NCBI RefSeq assembly: GCF_029227915.1
Contig: NC_079875.1
Location: forward strand, 32,307,501 to 32,371,500
Reading direction: 5' to 3'
Length of the DNA: 64,000 bases
From: Hydractinia symbiolongicarpus
Lineage: Eukaryota; Cnidaria; Hydrozoa; Anthoathecata; Hydractiniidae
Below are positions 1 to 14,164 of the stretch, in pieces. Each line of letters begins with the position of its first letter. Positions within the stretch are counted from its first letter, which is position 1. The position numbers were made by a program, and so were the translations under genes. The notes below the pieces were generated by a model, which was given only the letters and a program-made list of their open reading frames with translations, made no database searches and was not told the origin of the DNA.

Positions 1-3000
1 GACAGCTCAAGGTAAGATTACAGAGTTGGCCAGTCATAAAAACAACAAAACAGCAAGCTATTATGAGCTAAAAATTTATAGCTATAGGCTATTTACAGGA
101 AGAGAGGAATTGCTGGTGACCAAATTTGGACTAACCGAAGTCGGTTTTCATATTTAGAAACTATGATTTTTGTACCGGAAAAGTTTGTAAACAGAAACTG
201 TTTTGTTTCCATATATTTCCTTATAAACCTTTTCCCGAACTCTAACCTTACACTCACTGTGTGGCTTTAATGTGAGTTTATTTTTGGTGAATTAAAATCC
301 TGGGAAATTTAAAAACTTGCGTCGATATATATACATAAAATTTCACTACAACGAATTTGCCTTGGTGCTTGATATTATGACCATAGCTAGGTATAAATAT
401 ATATCTAGTTACATGTTTGTTGTTTTTTTTGTTTTTTTATAAAGTGGCAAAAAAGATTTGTGCACAACTTTTGGAAATAATGCTTGCGATTTTGCGATTG
501 AAATATATAAGCTATATATATTTCAGATCTTCGAGAATTAAATTTCGTGATAAAGAAAAATAAAGTACACCAGATGTTTTAAGAAATTCACGAACTACCA
601 TGTTGCCATTTGGAATGTTGTATTACCGTGCCAATGTCGATAAGTTGAGCTAAAATGGAAAATCAAAAAAATAAACGAGTTGGACGTTCAAGTAATTTAA
701 AAAATGTGTATACAGTATGTGACGCAACTGTTATAACGCAAACGGACTGGTATACAGTATGTATAACATTTAATCGAATTTGAATTATTATTTGAATTAT
801 ATAATTACATTAAAAAAGACAATATATACATCAACTTTTTTAAACATATATATGCATTTACACATTTTTACTTACTGGAGAGCCATCTGCGAATGATTTT
901 ACTTCATTCAATAGGTCTGCTTTATCGAATGCCAATTCAAATGGATCTGGTGAATGTCTTTTTCTTTTGGGAATTTGTATAATGTAAGTTCGTACATGTT
1001 TGTTTGCAAATTTTCTAATTCGGAGGCAGTGCTAGTTTTTACAATTCAGATGCCTGTTTATTGTTTCGACAACAAAAGAAATTTTTAGGGGAGATTTAAT
1101 TTTGTGTTGTAATCTCAATTTGTGAATCATGTTGTAATCGCATTTTATGTGCTCAAATTTAGAATTTTGCAGAGTGCATAAATTCTGTGGGAGCTTAATT
1201 TTTGCGGATTCTATGACTAATAATATATACCTGTTTTTTTTCTTGATAGATTGTCCTGTTTAGACTCAAAGCAGGATCTCACTTTAGTATATGTTGCCCT
1301 TGTTCTCAGATATGTATCACCGTCTTTATTTTCTTTGTCCATGCTTCTTCTATGGTTTTCTCATTTTTCGTTTTTTGTTAACTTTAAGGTTTCTCCTGTA
1401 AATTTATTTCCGGTAACTTAGTCAATACTACATGCTTCCTTGTAGGACAAAGTTTTAATAACCGTTACTTTGAAAAGTATTCTTCATACTCTGTTTTTCT
1501 GCACTAGGTGAAAATACATTTCTTAAATTTAAAGATCTGAAAATTGCTATTTAACAGCTTTATAACATTCGGGAGAATTTTAATTATGTATGTTCTTAAA
1601 AATAAAAAAAATATTGCTACTCTGAAAATCACAGCCAAAAAATGCAGCCATTACAAAGTTAAAAGCCTTTTTTATTTTCTGCATATCGGTAATGACGGCT
1701 TCGTAAAGGTATTGACGTTATATTTTACAATGTCGGAAAAATTCCCGTCAGTTAAAGAAAAAGACCCGTCAAATGCGCGGGTTACCGTCAAATGTCTACC
1801 CGCACCACTAAACGCCGGATACATGATGTAAATTTTATTACGAAACGTTTCTTATCATTTGAGGACCCTGTAGCATTTATAATTTTTAAGTAGAGCAGGT
1901 CCTATATGAGCAGACGTGATTGGAATGCAAAATACGTCATACCGGAATGACGTCATCCAATTAAATTTTGGACATGGTACAGAGTGTTTCAGAAATGGTT
2001 TTTTCTCACTAATAAGTTTACCAATGTACGACGAGTGTTGGTGCTGCGGGTGATAAAACACCTAAAAAGACTGGCCTTAAGTATTTCGAATAATTTTCAT
2101 AATTTGATTTAAATTTTAAAATAAATTTAAAACAATATTTTTACGATTTTTACATTTATAAAACATACCTACCCAGCGATTCGACTGTTCCGCGATTTCA
2201 TAGCCGTGCGAATGCGCCGTTTTCAATACATGAATACATGCATTTGATAATAATACTGTTTTGGATGACCATGTTCCCCATCCTCGATCCCAAGACCTGT
2301 TGTCTCGTTTTTGCATATTGGACGCCGATGAGAAACAAAAAGCTTTGGGAACGAGGTTGCATGTTTCGCCATAATATGGATACTTAGTAGGTAAAAAATT
2401 GGTACGTGTAGATGCATTAATTCGAGACATTTGCAACACTTAACTTTTAGTTTGGTAAATTTTTCGGACTTTTGGGGACCTAAATATGAATAATAAAATC
2501 ACACGACTTGATTAAAAATTAAGTAAAAGTGGCATGTGTCGTATGCATGTTGCGTTTCTCATCAAGTAGTCTCCTATGGCCACTTTGCCTAAAAATAATA
2601 GTTTTCAGAGTCTGGCCACGTATCAAACGGTAAAAAGGTGTAGAGAAAGGAAGCACGTTTGTCATCAACTGTGTATAGATCTCCCTACTTCGTTTCTACT
2701 GTACATGTGTGTCGACTCTCAAGTTTACTGAACAAAAACGCATTTCGTTAAAGTAGAAACCTAACCCCCACGTAGCTTTCAATTTATTTATTTTTTTTAA
2801 TTTACTGGTATACGTTTCTTGATAAATTAAACTTCTAACAGTATCTGAGATTGTCACTGGGCCCGTGTCACAAACAAATGTTGATTCAAAACACTGAATT
2901 CTTTATTTTAAATTGTTGACCACTCTGTCTTTTCGAAAAATTTCATATAATATTCTTTGCTAAGGCTGCCAAGAAAAAATATTCACAAGAGAAGGAAAAG

Positions 3001-3346
3001 TAATTGTAAAACAAAATGATATATAAAGCTTTGTACATTTCTATAAAAACACAAAAAAAATCTACCCCTCTTCATAAATTATAATAAATTATCGTGATAT
3101 TTAGTTTGTAAAGAATCACAGTTTATTTTTGTATTTTTAATAACGGTTATTAACAACTTTTAAGATATGAGGGAGCTCTGTGGCGCTAATTGCAGGTCGA
3201 AAGCAGGCCTGTCGTGTGCGCACGCGCATACGACAGTTCTCATTCTGTGATATTGAACATACATCATTTGATGGCGCCATTCTTTGTCTAAGTAATACTT
3301 CACCCTCTCTCGTAGAGGTTTTCTATAATTCTCTACCGCAGATGAT
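1..3346. other. No firm gene; AT-rich intergenic stretch
   Basis: All open frames here are short, AT-driven and without recognisable domains. One possible coding exon (876-1043, minus) is listed separately. Around 2260-2360 there is a stretch resembling the dispersed repeat with the core CCTGGGRACGAGG that recurs at 14.17 kb and 38.6 kb. Nothing else supported. Confidence 0.5.
876..1043 (-). other. Possible coding exon of an unknown gene
   Basis: On the minus strand this stretch reads open in one frame with a basic then acidic composition (for example IPKRKRHSPDPF followed by ELAFDKADLLNEVKSFAD) and ends at a consensus donor, CCA|GTAAGT, at 875-874. A second frame is also partly open, the upstream acceptor is unclear and no partner exon was found. 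It may be an exon of a gene lying off the left edge, or part of a degraded element. Low confidence. Confidence 0.2.
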
Positions 3347-6300
3347 TTAGCCAGATCGAAGTCTTACTATTCTCACAAGCACTTCTTTTAATGTTGCATC
3401 AAGAGAATCCTAAAGTATAGAAAAATAAATAAATTAAAATTTCGGAATTTGTCTGAAGCTCTATCCATACGATAATATAATATAATTTCCTTTCCGTGAA
3501 AAAAAGCAGTTCGAACCTACCTGATGTAGTGCTACCATGTTGGCACGATAACATTCGATCGTTTGTTCGTACGAAATTTGACATTCCTGAAATCAAAAGC
3601 ATTGTTTCCTTGAAACTTTTTAAATTTGAGAGTTTTCACAAAATGGCGGATGTAACTGTTGAAAGCGCGTTCAAAGTATTTAACTAATAAATTCTTCTAA
3701 CAGAAAGTTAACGAACTAGGTGAAAAAGTATATAAAAAAAACCTCAAGTTCCTTCTTCAAATTGTTCATTTCATTTTGCATGATCAGCATTTTTTCATTG
3801 AGCTCTTTCGACATATTTTCTTCTGACTGTAACCTTGTTTCCAAAACAACTTTCTTTTCTTTCATTTGACGGTCCTAAATTTAAAGATATACGACCTGAT
3901 TTATTTTTCAACTGACTGTTACCTCTTAACTGACATGATTCAGCCTTTGAATCGTAACAGACAAACTAAACTATTTGACGCAGATGTTACAACACTTACC
4001 GCTTCCTCAAGTTTCGATATTTTATTTTCTAATGTTTTTATTTCTTCCTTGAATGAGTTTCTCTCGCTCTTGTTATCAGCCTAGATTACACAACCGTTTA
4101 AAAAATACACGCACATAAGCACAGGGGAAAAGCGGTACGGTGTAATCTTACCCTTAACTGGTTATACACTTCAAGAGAGACCGTGGTATTGTTATTCAAA
4201 TCAACTAATTCTTTCGTATTCTAGAAATGAAATATGGAGTTTGAAACTAGCTGCACATGACTTGAAGTGCTGAGAATAAGACAACCAACCTTTAATTTAG
4301 TTTCCAGTCCACATATTTCGTTGTCTTTGTTAAGTAGGTCTTCTTCTAAACTTAAAATGTGTTCTTCGAGCATATCAATATGTTGCTTCGCTGTACCTAA
4401 GGTAACACTTTTGTTGTCAATACCTAACCAGGTTGACATCACAAATAAAAGGTGGCTTCAAAAATTCACTAACCTAAGCTTTTCTTACGGTAGCCGGTTT
4501 CCTTACTAACACTTTCGTCACTGTCGCTATGGGCACCCTGTTGTCCATAGCTTTCACAATCTGAGTAAGTCTCTTCTTCCTCTGGTTGCTCATTCTTAAT
4601 TTCTCCATCCTTCTGATCAAAATTTCCATTATCAATGTCATCAGCATCTCTATCATCGTCGTGATTAGCATCTCCACCATTATCTTTTACAGTATTATCC
4701 CCTAAATATTTTAAACGATCCACAAATTAAATATAAACAATTTCATTCAAGTTGATTGAGGACGTTGATTACCCTCTTCCCCAGGATTATGTCATTTTTG
4801 ATAAGAGAGAAGACGAAGAAAAATACCCTGGTATCGTTGAGCGTTTCTGGCCAATATATGGCCAGATTATGCGAACGCGTCATATTTAATATGTTAATTT
4901 ATTTGACGAATAATATGGCGGAACTTTAGCAGCTAAACATTTTATGTTCCAGTGTATGTAGTTTATGGTACAGACGAAAAAGTTATATATCATTGACGAG
5001 GCGTTGCTGCATGGTTATCTAGGAGGTAAAATTTTAGAAAAAACTGATGATCACAAAAGGTTCCAGATAGTTTACAAAAGTTTTCTGATTTTTGAACATA
5101 CACGCACATTCTGGTATGTAAAAAAATTAGGGTGTCTTGAGGTGATTAATCTTTGCAAGAACTAATACATATATTATTTTTATTAAATCATGAAATTTGC
5201 ATTCCTTTACTTATGAAATTTAATCCCTTAGCGCTATGCTATGCTTAATGCTATCCCTTTATGCTATGTCGTTTTGGAGTATTTTCGTCCGAGGTGCGAA
5301 ATATTAACCTGCTCTTATCTTTGCATCAACTTGACCTTAAAAAACATCCAGCCTAAGTGTTAAAAAATTAATTTTTAGCTTCTCTCCAAAGCTTGTTTCA
5401 TTAGGATACATTAATAAGAAACATGTGAGTACAAGCAACAAATAGGGGAAAGCTGAGAGAGTCCGGTTCCAAATCATACTTTTCGTTAAAAATAAAATTC
5501 TTTTTTTAAGAAACATGAGTTTAAGAAACACGAGGCTTAAAATGGAAATAACTTAAGAAACATTTAAGAATCATTTAACCTAAATGAATGATTTTTCAAG
5601 AAACATTGAGCAATGAGTAAAACCAGTTTCACAAAACAAAACGTGTTACTTTAGTGAAAATTGAAATATGACATGTTTTTAGACCGGTTTGAGTCAAGAA
5701 AATATCCTTACTTAAGCTTTTTTCGGGGACCCAACGATTTTTGAAAATGTTAAGAGCAATTAGTTGGTCTAGATAAAATGTGTTGGGTTTGTGTAACACG
5801 CTTTCCTATTTGCTAATATTTAGAATACGAGAACTGAAAAATATAGATTTTGTCAGAGACACTTTATCCAGATGGCACATTCTCGGGAAAAATTTCGCTA
5901 AGAAATAAAGAAACATAGTTTGCAAATATTTCACAAAGTTGCTAAAAAAAAGTCCTTTCAAAAAAAATATTCTTGCAAAATTTACTTTCAAAAAGTTTAG
6001 CTAGCCATATCCAAATTTAAACAAAACACGAAGCTGAAATACATAGCTGAAGCTATCTCATATCAACACATCTAGGTTTCCACTACTTGCTACGAGCTAC
6101 GCAGTGTTTATTATAAAACCTTTTGTGCTTAGCTAGCTAGCTACATACACTAAATGTCATGACAGGGCTGTTGTTTTCTTATGTCACCAGTCTATCTTTT
6201 TTTTTCATGCATAACGCAGACGACATTTTAAGTAAGGGGTGGTGACAGACACGAGGGCGTTGATAGCAAGGGGCGGTGACAATAACGAGGGCGTTATAAC

Positions 6301-8971
6301 TTAAGTACCTTACCAGATAAATATTCGTCGCTACCAAAAGTTACTTTCAATTCGTCGTTATGTGAACTTCTGGTTCTACTCTCCTGGAAAAAAAGTTAAA
6401 TATTCAGCTATGCGAGTCTTCACACAGTTAAAGTACCAACCAAACAAGATTTGTTGAATCAAGAGGTCATTGTTAGTGTGTTTTTGAACGTACAAATACT
6501 TACTTGCAACAATTCGATTTGTGATTTCAACTCCAATACTTCTTTCTAAATCAAAAAGAAATTAAGAATTTCTGTTTGGGAAATACACAACAGACCAAAC
6601 GGTGCGACGAAGTTCTGATTACACAAAATTATAAGAAAGTTTGAGTCTTTCGAGTCATTTAATTCTCTTAAATGTTTTTACCTCCGCAGCGAATCGCAGT
6701 TCTGTTTCCCATTTTAATTTATTTCTTACTGATGTCATCTAAACGAGAATGTAAAGTAAAAGAAAAACACAATAATTTTAACATCTCACTGAATTGGAAT
6801 GTAAAGTGTACCTCTAATTCTAGCTCTTCTACTCTCCTATTCTGCTTGCTTAACTTTATTTCCAGTCCCTTTCGCTCATCTTCAATCTTAAAAATATTAG
6901 TAAAGCTGTTGACGAAATGGTCGTATTAACCCTGTTGAATATCGCATCTAACAATGATAAGTATACCTTCATGTGAAGCTGATCCTCGGTGGCACTCACT
7001 TCACTTATCGTATCACTACCTACATCGAAGCCCTAAAAAGCCGCAACTGTTACATATTGCTGTGAAATTATGGACGTCGCCGTAAAAAGATTCACCACTC
7101 ACCATTAAAGACTCTATTATAGACGTCGTCAGACTATTATCGTCGTGTCGCAACTAAAGTAGAATGTGTCGACACTGATTATTTATCTATGATGATGAAC
7201 ATATCAATGCAAGCGCTGCATATACTTCATACGTAGCGTACTTACCACGGAATTTCGTTTGGTCGAACTAGATGACGAGTTCTAAAAAAACGCACGTACA
7301 AAATTTTAAATACAAATATCTAACCAGCAGATTCACTTCTTTTGTTAAAACTCAAGCCTACCCTGGTCATTCTTTTCTCGATGGGTGCAATGTCGTCCTA
7401 AAATATAATTTTATTGAAGTTAGATTTTAGTTTGGACATATCATATTATTTTTTAACTCGGATACTCACATTTTCTTCGTGTTCATCTTTTTCAATGTTG
7501 TCTTCTACATCTATCGAATGAGAAAGTCAAGAAAGAGATAACTTTCAGAACTTTCAAAACAAACTTTTAAGAAAGACAATCATCTCACCTTCGGTATTCA
7601 CCATACCAGAATCACCACTAATTTCTAACTCGTCACGTCCATTCTGCAAAATATTAACTATGTCTGTCTGTCCAGCCTCCTGTGCAATTTGTAACACTAA
7701 AACGTTTTTTGATTTTAAGTTTTAAAGTTGAAAATTCAGCGGAAGGTGCAGCACAAATTCTATGACCTACCTGTTTTCCCTGTCTTGTCTTGCACTTCAG
7801 TCTCGGCGCCTTTCGAAAGGAGCAGAGCGGCTACTTGGCACATTCCTTGTGCACAGGCAATCATGAGACAAGACCTACACGACACAGTAACATTGATTAT
7901 AGAGTATAAATTAGCATGAAAATAAAATTCATGCTAAAATTCAGGACAGCCCACCTGTTTTTATTGTCACAAATATTGACATCTACTCCATGAAGGATAA
8001 GCGTCACTGCGATTTTGTCATGTCCTTCTAGAAGTGACATTAATAACGATGTCCTCCCTTCACCATCCTGTGCATTTGCAGGACAGTTGTTATCGATAAG
8101 CAGCTTCACGCACGCAGTCTCGCCGCTGCGCACAGCGTAATGAAGCGCCGTCATGTCGCATGCGTCTTTAATCTCTAAATTCCATCGACTAAAGTCGAGT
8201 AATTTTTTTAACACGATAGTGTCTCCATTTATGGCTGCAATATGATACACTGTGCGTCCTAAAGAAGAAATACAAATTTCCCACATGAGAGCAATTGTAT
8301 TATATCTGCAGCGATGTCATGTACACCATCCACGAATTGAAATGTTACCTTGAATATCTGTTGTGGATAGATCTGGCTGTTCCATCAACATACACTCAAT
8401 AGCTGCGATCATACTTTTCTTAACAGCTTTGTGCATGCTATAATAGACATAGAACAATACGTATGCAAATACATCATAGAAAAGAATTTAAAAATATTGT
8501 TTTCCAGAAGTGTTCCTATTTTTTATTGCAACCTTCGTTGTTTTAAGGAGTAATGGTCATTTGGCTTGGCTGGACATTCTTCATGAGTATGAAGTGAAGT
8601 GGTAAAACTTACGCTGTTTGACCATCTCGACTAAGTTTAATAGGAGAAACTCCTTTCTTTTTGAGCGTCTCCCTGAAACAAGCAAACAACATCAGAATAA
8701 AAGAAATAATGCAGAATACATAGGTATTGTTATAGTGCTCACTTTAATTTTGGTATATCCTCACGGGCAACACAGTCCAACAGTCTCTCATCGTATTTTG
8801 ACCATTCATCCTGAAGATAAATTAGAGTAGTTGGCATATGTAATGTAAATTTCATTTCCACAGAAATGCTCTGTCCTTAGCCTTACCTACCTGGATGGAT
8901 ACATTTTCATCTGAAATATATTCATTTTTCTTTTTGCGTTTAGACAGACGCAGTATTCCGCGTTGTAACAT
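3347..8971 (-). CDS. Ankyrin-repeat coiled-coil protein, UACA/RAI14 (ankycorbin) type
   Basis: Twenty-three exons: 8971-8891, 8810-8743, 8672-8613, 8437-8349, 8258-7955, 7874-7771, 7696-7589, 7510-7470, 7397-7362, 7281-7246, 7153-7103, 7032-6967, 6886-6812, 6738-6682, 6545-6504, 6383-6314, 4701-4474, 4423-4290, 4220-4152, 4080-4000, 3874-3743, 3586-3521, 3409-3347. All junctions are GT-AG and phases add to 2061 nt (686 aa). The N-terminus (DEWSKYDERLLDCV, then KKGVSPIKLSRDGQT) matches the start of vertebrate UACA and ankycorbin; five to six ankyrin repeats follow (about residues 30-240), then an acidic Ser-rich linker, heptad-like coiled coil and a short conserved tail (YEQTIECYRANMVALHQ). 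Vertebrate relatives are longer (about 980-1400 aa). Family members associate with actin and cell cortex. The ATG at 8971 is preceded in frame by TAG. Start and family are well supported; exact paralogue is not. Confidence 0.85.
4771..4928 (+). repeat. Dispersed repeat, copy A (intronic)
   Basis: About 150 bp in the 1.6-kb intron of the ankyrin gene is similar along its length to 14165-14312: both share GAGAGAAGACGA, CTGGTATCGTTGAG, a partly palindromic CCAATATATGG core and AACGCGTCATA. No transposase or clear target-site duplication is visible. Probably a short non-autonomous element. Confidence 0.55.
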
Positions 8972-11900
8972 TTTTTTATCAGACTACATACACAAGATTT
9001 TAATGTTAAAACATGTTTTGATTTTTCAACTGAAATGTAACAACAATAAAAAAACTTTTCTGTGACAACAACATAATTTCGTTTTCAAGTGCAACACTCC
9101 CATTACAATTCAAGAAGCAATTATCTCGACAAACAAGAGCAGCTTTCCAATTTTGTTCTAAGTTAAAAGTTTGTTGCGAAGCGATATATTTAATCGAATT
9201 AATTATCTGCTAAGTACTATGCACCGTGAAAACATGTCATAAAATTTGATCAGAAATAATATAAACACATCATAAAGCTAGTAAAAAAACATTCTTTTCG
9301 CGTCGACGATGTTGTAAAAAACTTGCTTCAGTACAATATTAAAAAACTTTTTCTTTTCATAAGCATTCACCCTTTTTAACCTGTCACAATGAGAGTGAAG
9401 TGTTCTTCAGATGGAATTATTTTAATATTAAACATCCGATACCAGACAAAGAAAAGAAAATTGAAATCATTTATAACTATGCCAACATCATTAGCGGTGG
9501 TAATGGACAAATAAACGAAAGAACTTATGGCTATCAATCTTTCTGACGAGCGAGTTGGCTTCATTAGACATTTTAAGCAGAACTTATTATAATCACAGTG
9601 ATTTGACGACAATGACATCACTTTTGTTGTTTTTTCACAAAGAATTAAAAAGAAAACACTTTTAACTCTGTTGATAAAAACAGCAAAAACATTTAAGAAC
9701 GTTGTGATCACTTCCACACAAACAAAACGTCTACCACTAGATTCTCAACCCTCAGTTCACACGAAAAACATTTGAACGAAAAAAGTGTTAAAATATAGTC
9801 GCAAAAAAAAAAAGAAATTGATTCTTTTAAACACAAAACTTCAATTACCACAGCAGAAAAGAATGTGTTCAAAAATTCGTTCGGCAGTACATGCAAATTA
9901 GATTAATTAATGAATGTCATGTGACGTATATTTATAACAAAAAAGTTCGAACACATTGAACGATCAAAATAGATTGGAGATGTTATCATATTTGTTTGTT
10001 TTTTGGATTCCCTTTTTGTATAAACAGCGGACTTACTATGGACACTTGTGATGTAACAGACGATGAACTGCTCAGCCGAAACTTTCCCTTCAATCTTTTC
10101 ATACTCATTGTGAAACCGAGGCGGTCTGCTAAAGAAATAAACACAGGCGATACTTTTGATAACGGTTTGTTAAAACCACAGTTGTTTGTTGTCGGAAGAA
10201 AGCACATGCTCTGACTGCATGATACACATTTACAGGTGATATAACTAAAGATAGCATCATTAAAAAAAGAACTGACAGCTGCCTAAAAATGAAAATGACG
10301 TAACCCAACCTGACGTCAATTATATACATGTTATAATTACAAAAATGTCTTTTTAGCATGCATGCGCTCTACATTATCATTAGACGTAAAAAAATATCTA
10401 CTTTTTGCATGAACACCATTTCAAATCAAGTTTATAAAAAAACTTTTTAGGAAGTCACCGTTTTTTAAGCAGGAAGAAGATCAAAGGTAGTGTTAAAGTT
10501 ACGGATGTCCCAGGAGACAGATAGTAATATGTTTGCACGACCATCAATTAGCACTTAGTACTTTGAGAAAAGTTAAAGAATTTAATCCTTTTTGGTTCAA
10601 ACATATTATGACGAAGTGAGTAGTTAGTCATAATAAAAAATTATAAGACTTTTCATTGATCAAGTATTTTGGCAGTTTAAAAGTTGAGGGGTAGTTTCGA
10701 ATAATGGCCAGTATCTTGCAGATCGTCTAATGTAAGAATAATCAGTCAATTTTTAGGTAAGCCAATTAGCAAAATTTGTTATTTAAATTCTTAAGGGACA
10801 AGGTGGACCCCCCTTTTGGACAAAATAAGGTTAAAATTTTTTTACTGTACCTGTTGAAAGATTGCAGGATGAATAAAAGTCACATCTATAAAAAAAAGTA
10901 AAAACGTTACCTCGTTTATTTAAAAATTGAGTTGAACGAGACAAGTTTGTTGATGTATTCATGACTGTCACCGTCTCACGAACAGAGTAAATATCTTGAT
11001 TTGTCAAACAGAGAAGCATTAAAATATTCTGCTACAATTAAAATCAGGATGTAATTAATGCTAATGATTAATTAGCGAGCTTTAATTACATGGTCATATG
11101 ATGTTTCAACAAATAATTCTCCTTCACGTAGTGTGGTTGTCATTGTGAAGATAAATGGAAAGAGAAAAGAGCCGGCAAAGTATAATAGCAGTATGCTTTG
11201 TTATGAAACAGGTCAAAACACTAGCAAACATTAAAAGTTCAAAACGTGACAATAAAATATAAAATAAAGAAACAAAAAAAAATAAGCAGAGATAAAAATT
11301 CAGTATAGCAACGACATAAAAAAGTACAAAAAAAAACCCTCCACACTATACGAACAACCTTACCACGAAAAACGTTCAAAAATGCAATAGCTAGCTAGGC
11401 ACTTACAAAATACTGCTTTTATATAAACAGACCAATTTGAACTTATCTCAGCTTGTGTGATGTTTTTCTCACCATTTTTACAGAGAGGGTAGAATATTGT
11501 TAGTAAAGTATTTATTGACTTTCTCAGTGCCAGCAATTCATCGCCGACAGATCAGGTGATACAGTAAGTTGATTTAAGAATTAAATATCTACTTGTGAAA
11601 ATAAAAAAAGCTCAGCTAACGTTGGAAATAAAGATGGTATTTGATAACTGTGAAAATAAATTTTAAAGTTATTTTGTTGTTCGTGAATAAACAAGCTGTT
11701 CAGGATTTGTTTAGTTGTTTATATTTTATTTTTCTGCCTTACTTTTTTTATTTGCTTAGGAAAGCAACCTCGATTCCATTAAATTTGGTTGATTGGAAGA
11801 GAAAAATATCTTGCAGACTGTGTTATTTTTTAAACACACCACCCACAACATGATATTTTAGATGCGATTAAATCTATCTGTAAGAATAGAAATTTAAAAA

Positions 11901-12477
11901 AACATTTAAAATCTAAAAACCTGTCAAAAAAAAATTTTAAGTAAAAAGTTGTACGTCATTGCGAAAGTTTATAATATTATTAGACAAAAACAATTTTCCT
12001 TCCTGTTTTTGTTTTGACATCCGGGAATTATGTAATTGACATTCTCCGTGCTGTGATTCTTTTAAAGGAATTCTTTCGAAGGCGCGCCCAAAACACTCCC
12101 GCAAAATCGTCGCAAAGAAGTGTAAAGTTGCTAAAGCTCCTGATAGACGGTAAACTATTTCCTCAGCTATTTAAAAAACCTAAATATGGAAGAATCAGAA
12201 TATTTAAATTCTGGAAAAAAAGAAAATGCTAGGTCAAGAATTATTTCGGAGGAGATATAGATATAGGTATTGAGCGTATAAACTAACGCTGTAAGAATAT
12301 AGATTGAAAGAGCCTTGTTTGTTAAGGCAATATCTAAATTGAATACACACACGCATGAGAAACTCATTTCTTAGAAATCTTGCTGTAACATTGTGATTTT
12401 GCCATCGGCAATTTTTTTTTCAATTTAGCTTTCACACCATAACTGCATGCAAAGAAGTTTGAATCTGATTAATATAA

Positions 12478-12568
12478 TCTATATTATAATACCCGTATAT
12501 ATGTCACGCACAATAATACCAGATAGAGAGACGCACGCAATGCAGTATAAAGAGGAAGGATCGACTAG
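12478..12568 (+). mobile_element. Non-autonomous Helitron, 5' part
   Basis: Begins TCTATATTATAATACCCG directly after an A, as in the complete copies at 21094 and 26657, and continues with the divergent GTCACGCA...ACGCACGCAATGC...TATAAAGAGGA body. The 3' hairpin is not recognisable here, so the copy is truncated or decayed. Confidence 0.5.
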
Positions 12569-13949
12569 TTATGAAGAATTCTTCAGCATCGTTGATTACC
12601 ATTGTTGTTTACAAATTTTTTTTACAAATGCACTCCACTCGGGAAAACTTGTTTGTTTCAATTTCGTTAGTGCAAGTTTCGCTTTTTGTTCTTTAAACTT
12701 TGTTATTGAGAATAAAATCAAAATTCGGAGCTCAATTTTTTTTCTTCTGTTAATAATTTCAAATGTCAGAGCAAATTCCTAAAATTCAAATCCATCTCAT
12801 AGCAAACCCCAAATTAAAATCAACCAATGAGCCCAAAGTCGGCGTGGTCACATCTTACCATCCTAAATAATACAAGAATTCATTATATTTGTTAGGGTGA
12901 GTGAGGCTATTCACGCTTAAACGAAAGCATTTCTTGATATTGATCACGTGAGCAAAAAACAATAGAACCGCAAAGAAATCCTTTGAAATCAATCAGCGTA
13001 TCTTTACCACCTTAACTATTCCGACTTCCTGGTGGTAAGTAAAATTATGCTGGGTATCATGGCTAAAAATTGTGCAATATTGAAAAATAATTCAACGGTC
13101 ATGGGAGAACTAACTGTATGTACTAAATGTATGTGATGTAATTTTTGGTGGAAGAAAATTCCATGATTTTACGTTTTTGTTTTTCTTAAGTATTTTACAA
13201 AATTTTGGAGGGATAAATGTTTGCTGATGATAAAAAAATACTTAATGTTCCGACTGAAACTGTTTTTGTTTTTTATATTTTGTAATCTAAACGTGAGGAC
13301 TGGATGCACTGAAATGACTGATTTTTTTAAATTTTGATGTGTTTCATAAGCTTTTTGTGGAAGGTGATGGGTAATGGCAATATACGACATGCTGAATAAA
13401 CTTATTTTTGTTGATTTAGATGTGTTTCTCAAAAACCGAATATTTTTACATTTTGTGTACACTTTTGTTTACGAACCGTATACAATTTAATGAAAATAAT
13501 GATCTTTTTTAATTCAAGTTTATTCTCTGCTTATTGATTTTTTGACATTTAGGTTCAGAATTGTTGGTAAAGGGTAGTACGGATCATCATACTAAAAAAG
13601 AAAAATTTTGTGTTTTTAACTGGTTGATTTTTATATTTTGTGTAAGACAATATTTAAAATGTGTGAAGAATTTATTTTTGTTGATTTGTGCTAACTCTTG
13701 TAGTCCTCCTTTTTGAAACTGTAGGTTTTGTGGCTGTTGTGAGTGTTGATGTTGTGAGTGTCGTTGTTGTAACTTTTTGTCAACTAGATTTTGCACCTTA
13801 CAAGCTATTCTTTTCATTTTGTGAAAGATTTGTGTGGAGAATTTAATGCGATTTGACATTCAACATTTGGTGTAAGATTTTAAGAACATTTTTTTTCGTA
13901 TATGCATTGACGTCAGCAAAACATCTACAGCAACCTATTTTTTCATTGG

Positions 13950-13991
13950 CCTTTTGCCTAAGTGGATTTTTCCACGGGCCTTATCGACTAG
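13950..13991 (+). mobile_element. Helitron 3'-terminal relic
   Basis: GTGGATTTTTCCACGGGCC hairpin followed after about ten bases by CTAG and then T, the same 3' end as the Helitron family in this window. The body upstream is not recognisable. Confidence 0.4.
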
Positions 13992-14164
13992 TTCTTTAAG
14001 AAAACACCCACTGTAATGGCTTCATTAATTTTAAAGTAGTGATATTGACGTCGTGCCGTAACGTCAGCAAATCTAACTTTTAAGCCATAAGTTTTTCGGC
14101 TACATCAAACGAAAATGAACACATCCACTTTGTCTGTTGCAGACATACAGACACACTCTCTGAA

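Noticed and set aside
3498-3530. GGTTCGAAC motif on the minus strand, tested as a tRNA T-loop
   Set aside because: No acceptor or anticodon stems can be drawn; it is the donor region of an ankyrin-gene exon.
9376-10359. Several overlapping 60-113 codon frames on both strands
   Set aside because: Composition typical of random AT-rich DNA; no homology recognised.
12447-12782. 111-codon plus-strand frame
   Set aside because: Its first part lies in a Helitron copy and the rest has no coding character.
13587-13859. Gln/His-rich 90-codon minus-strand frame
   Set aside because: Low-complexity, AT-rich, no domain, no promoter or splice context; similar AT-rich frame next to it at 13169-13462.
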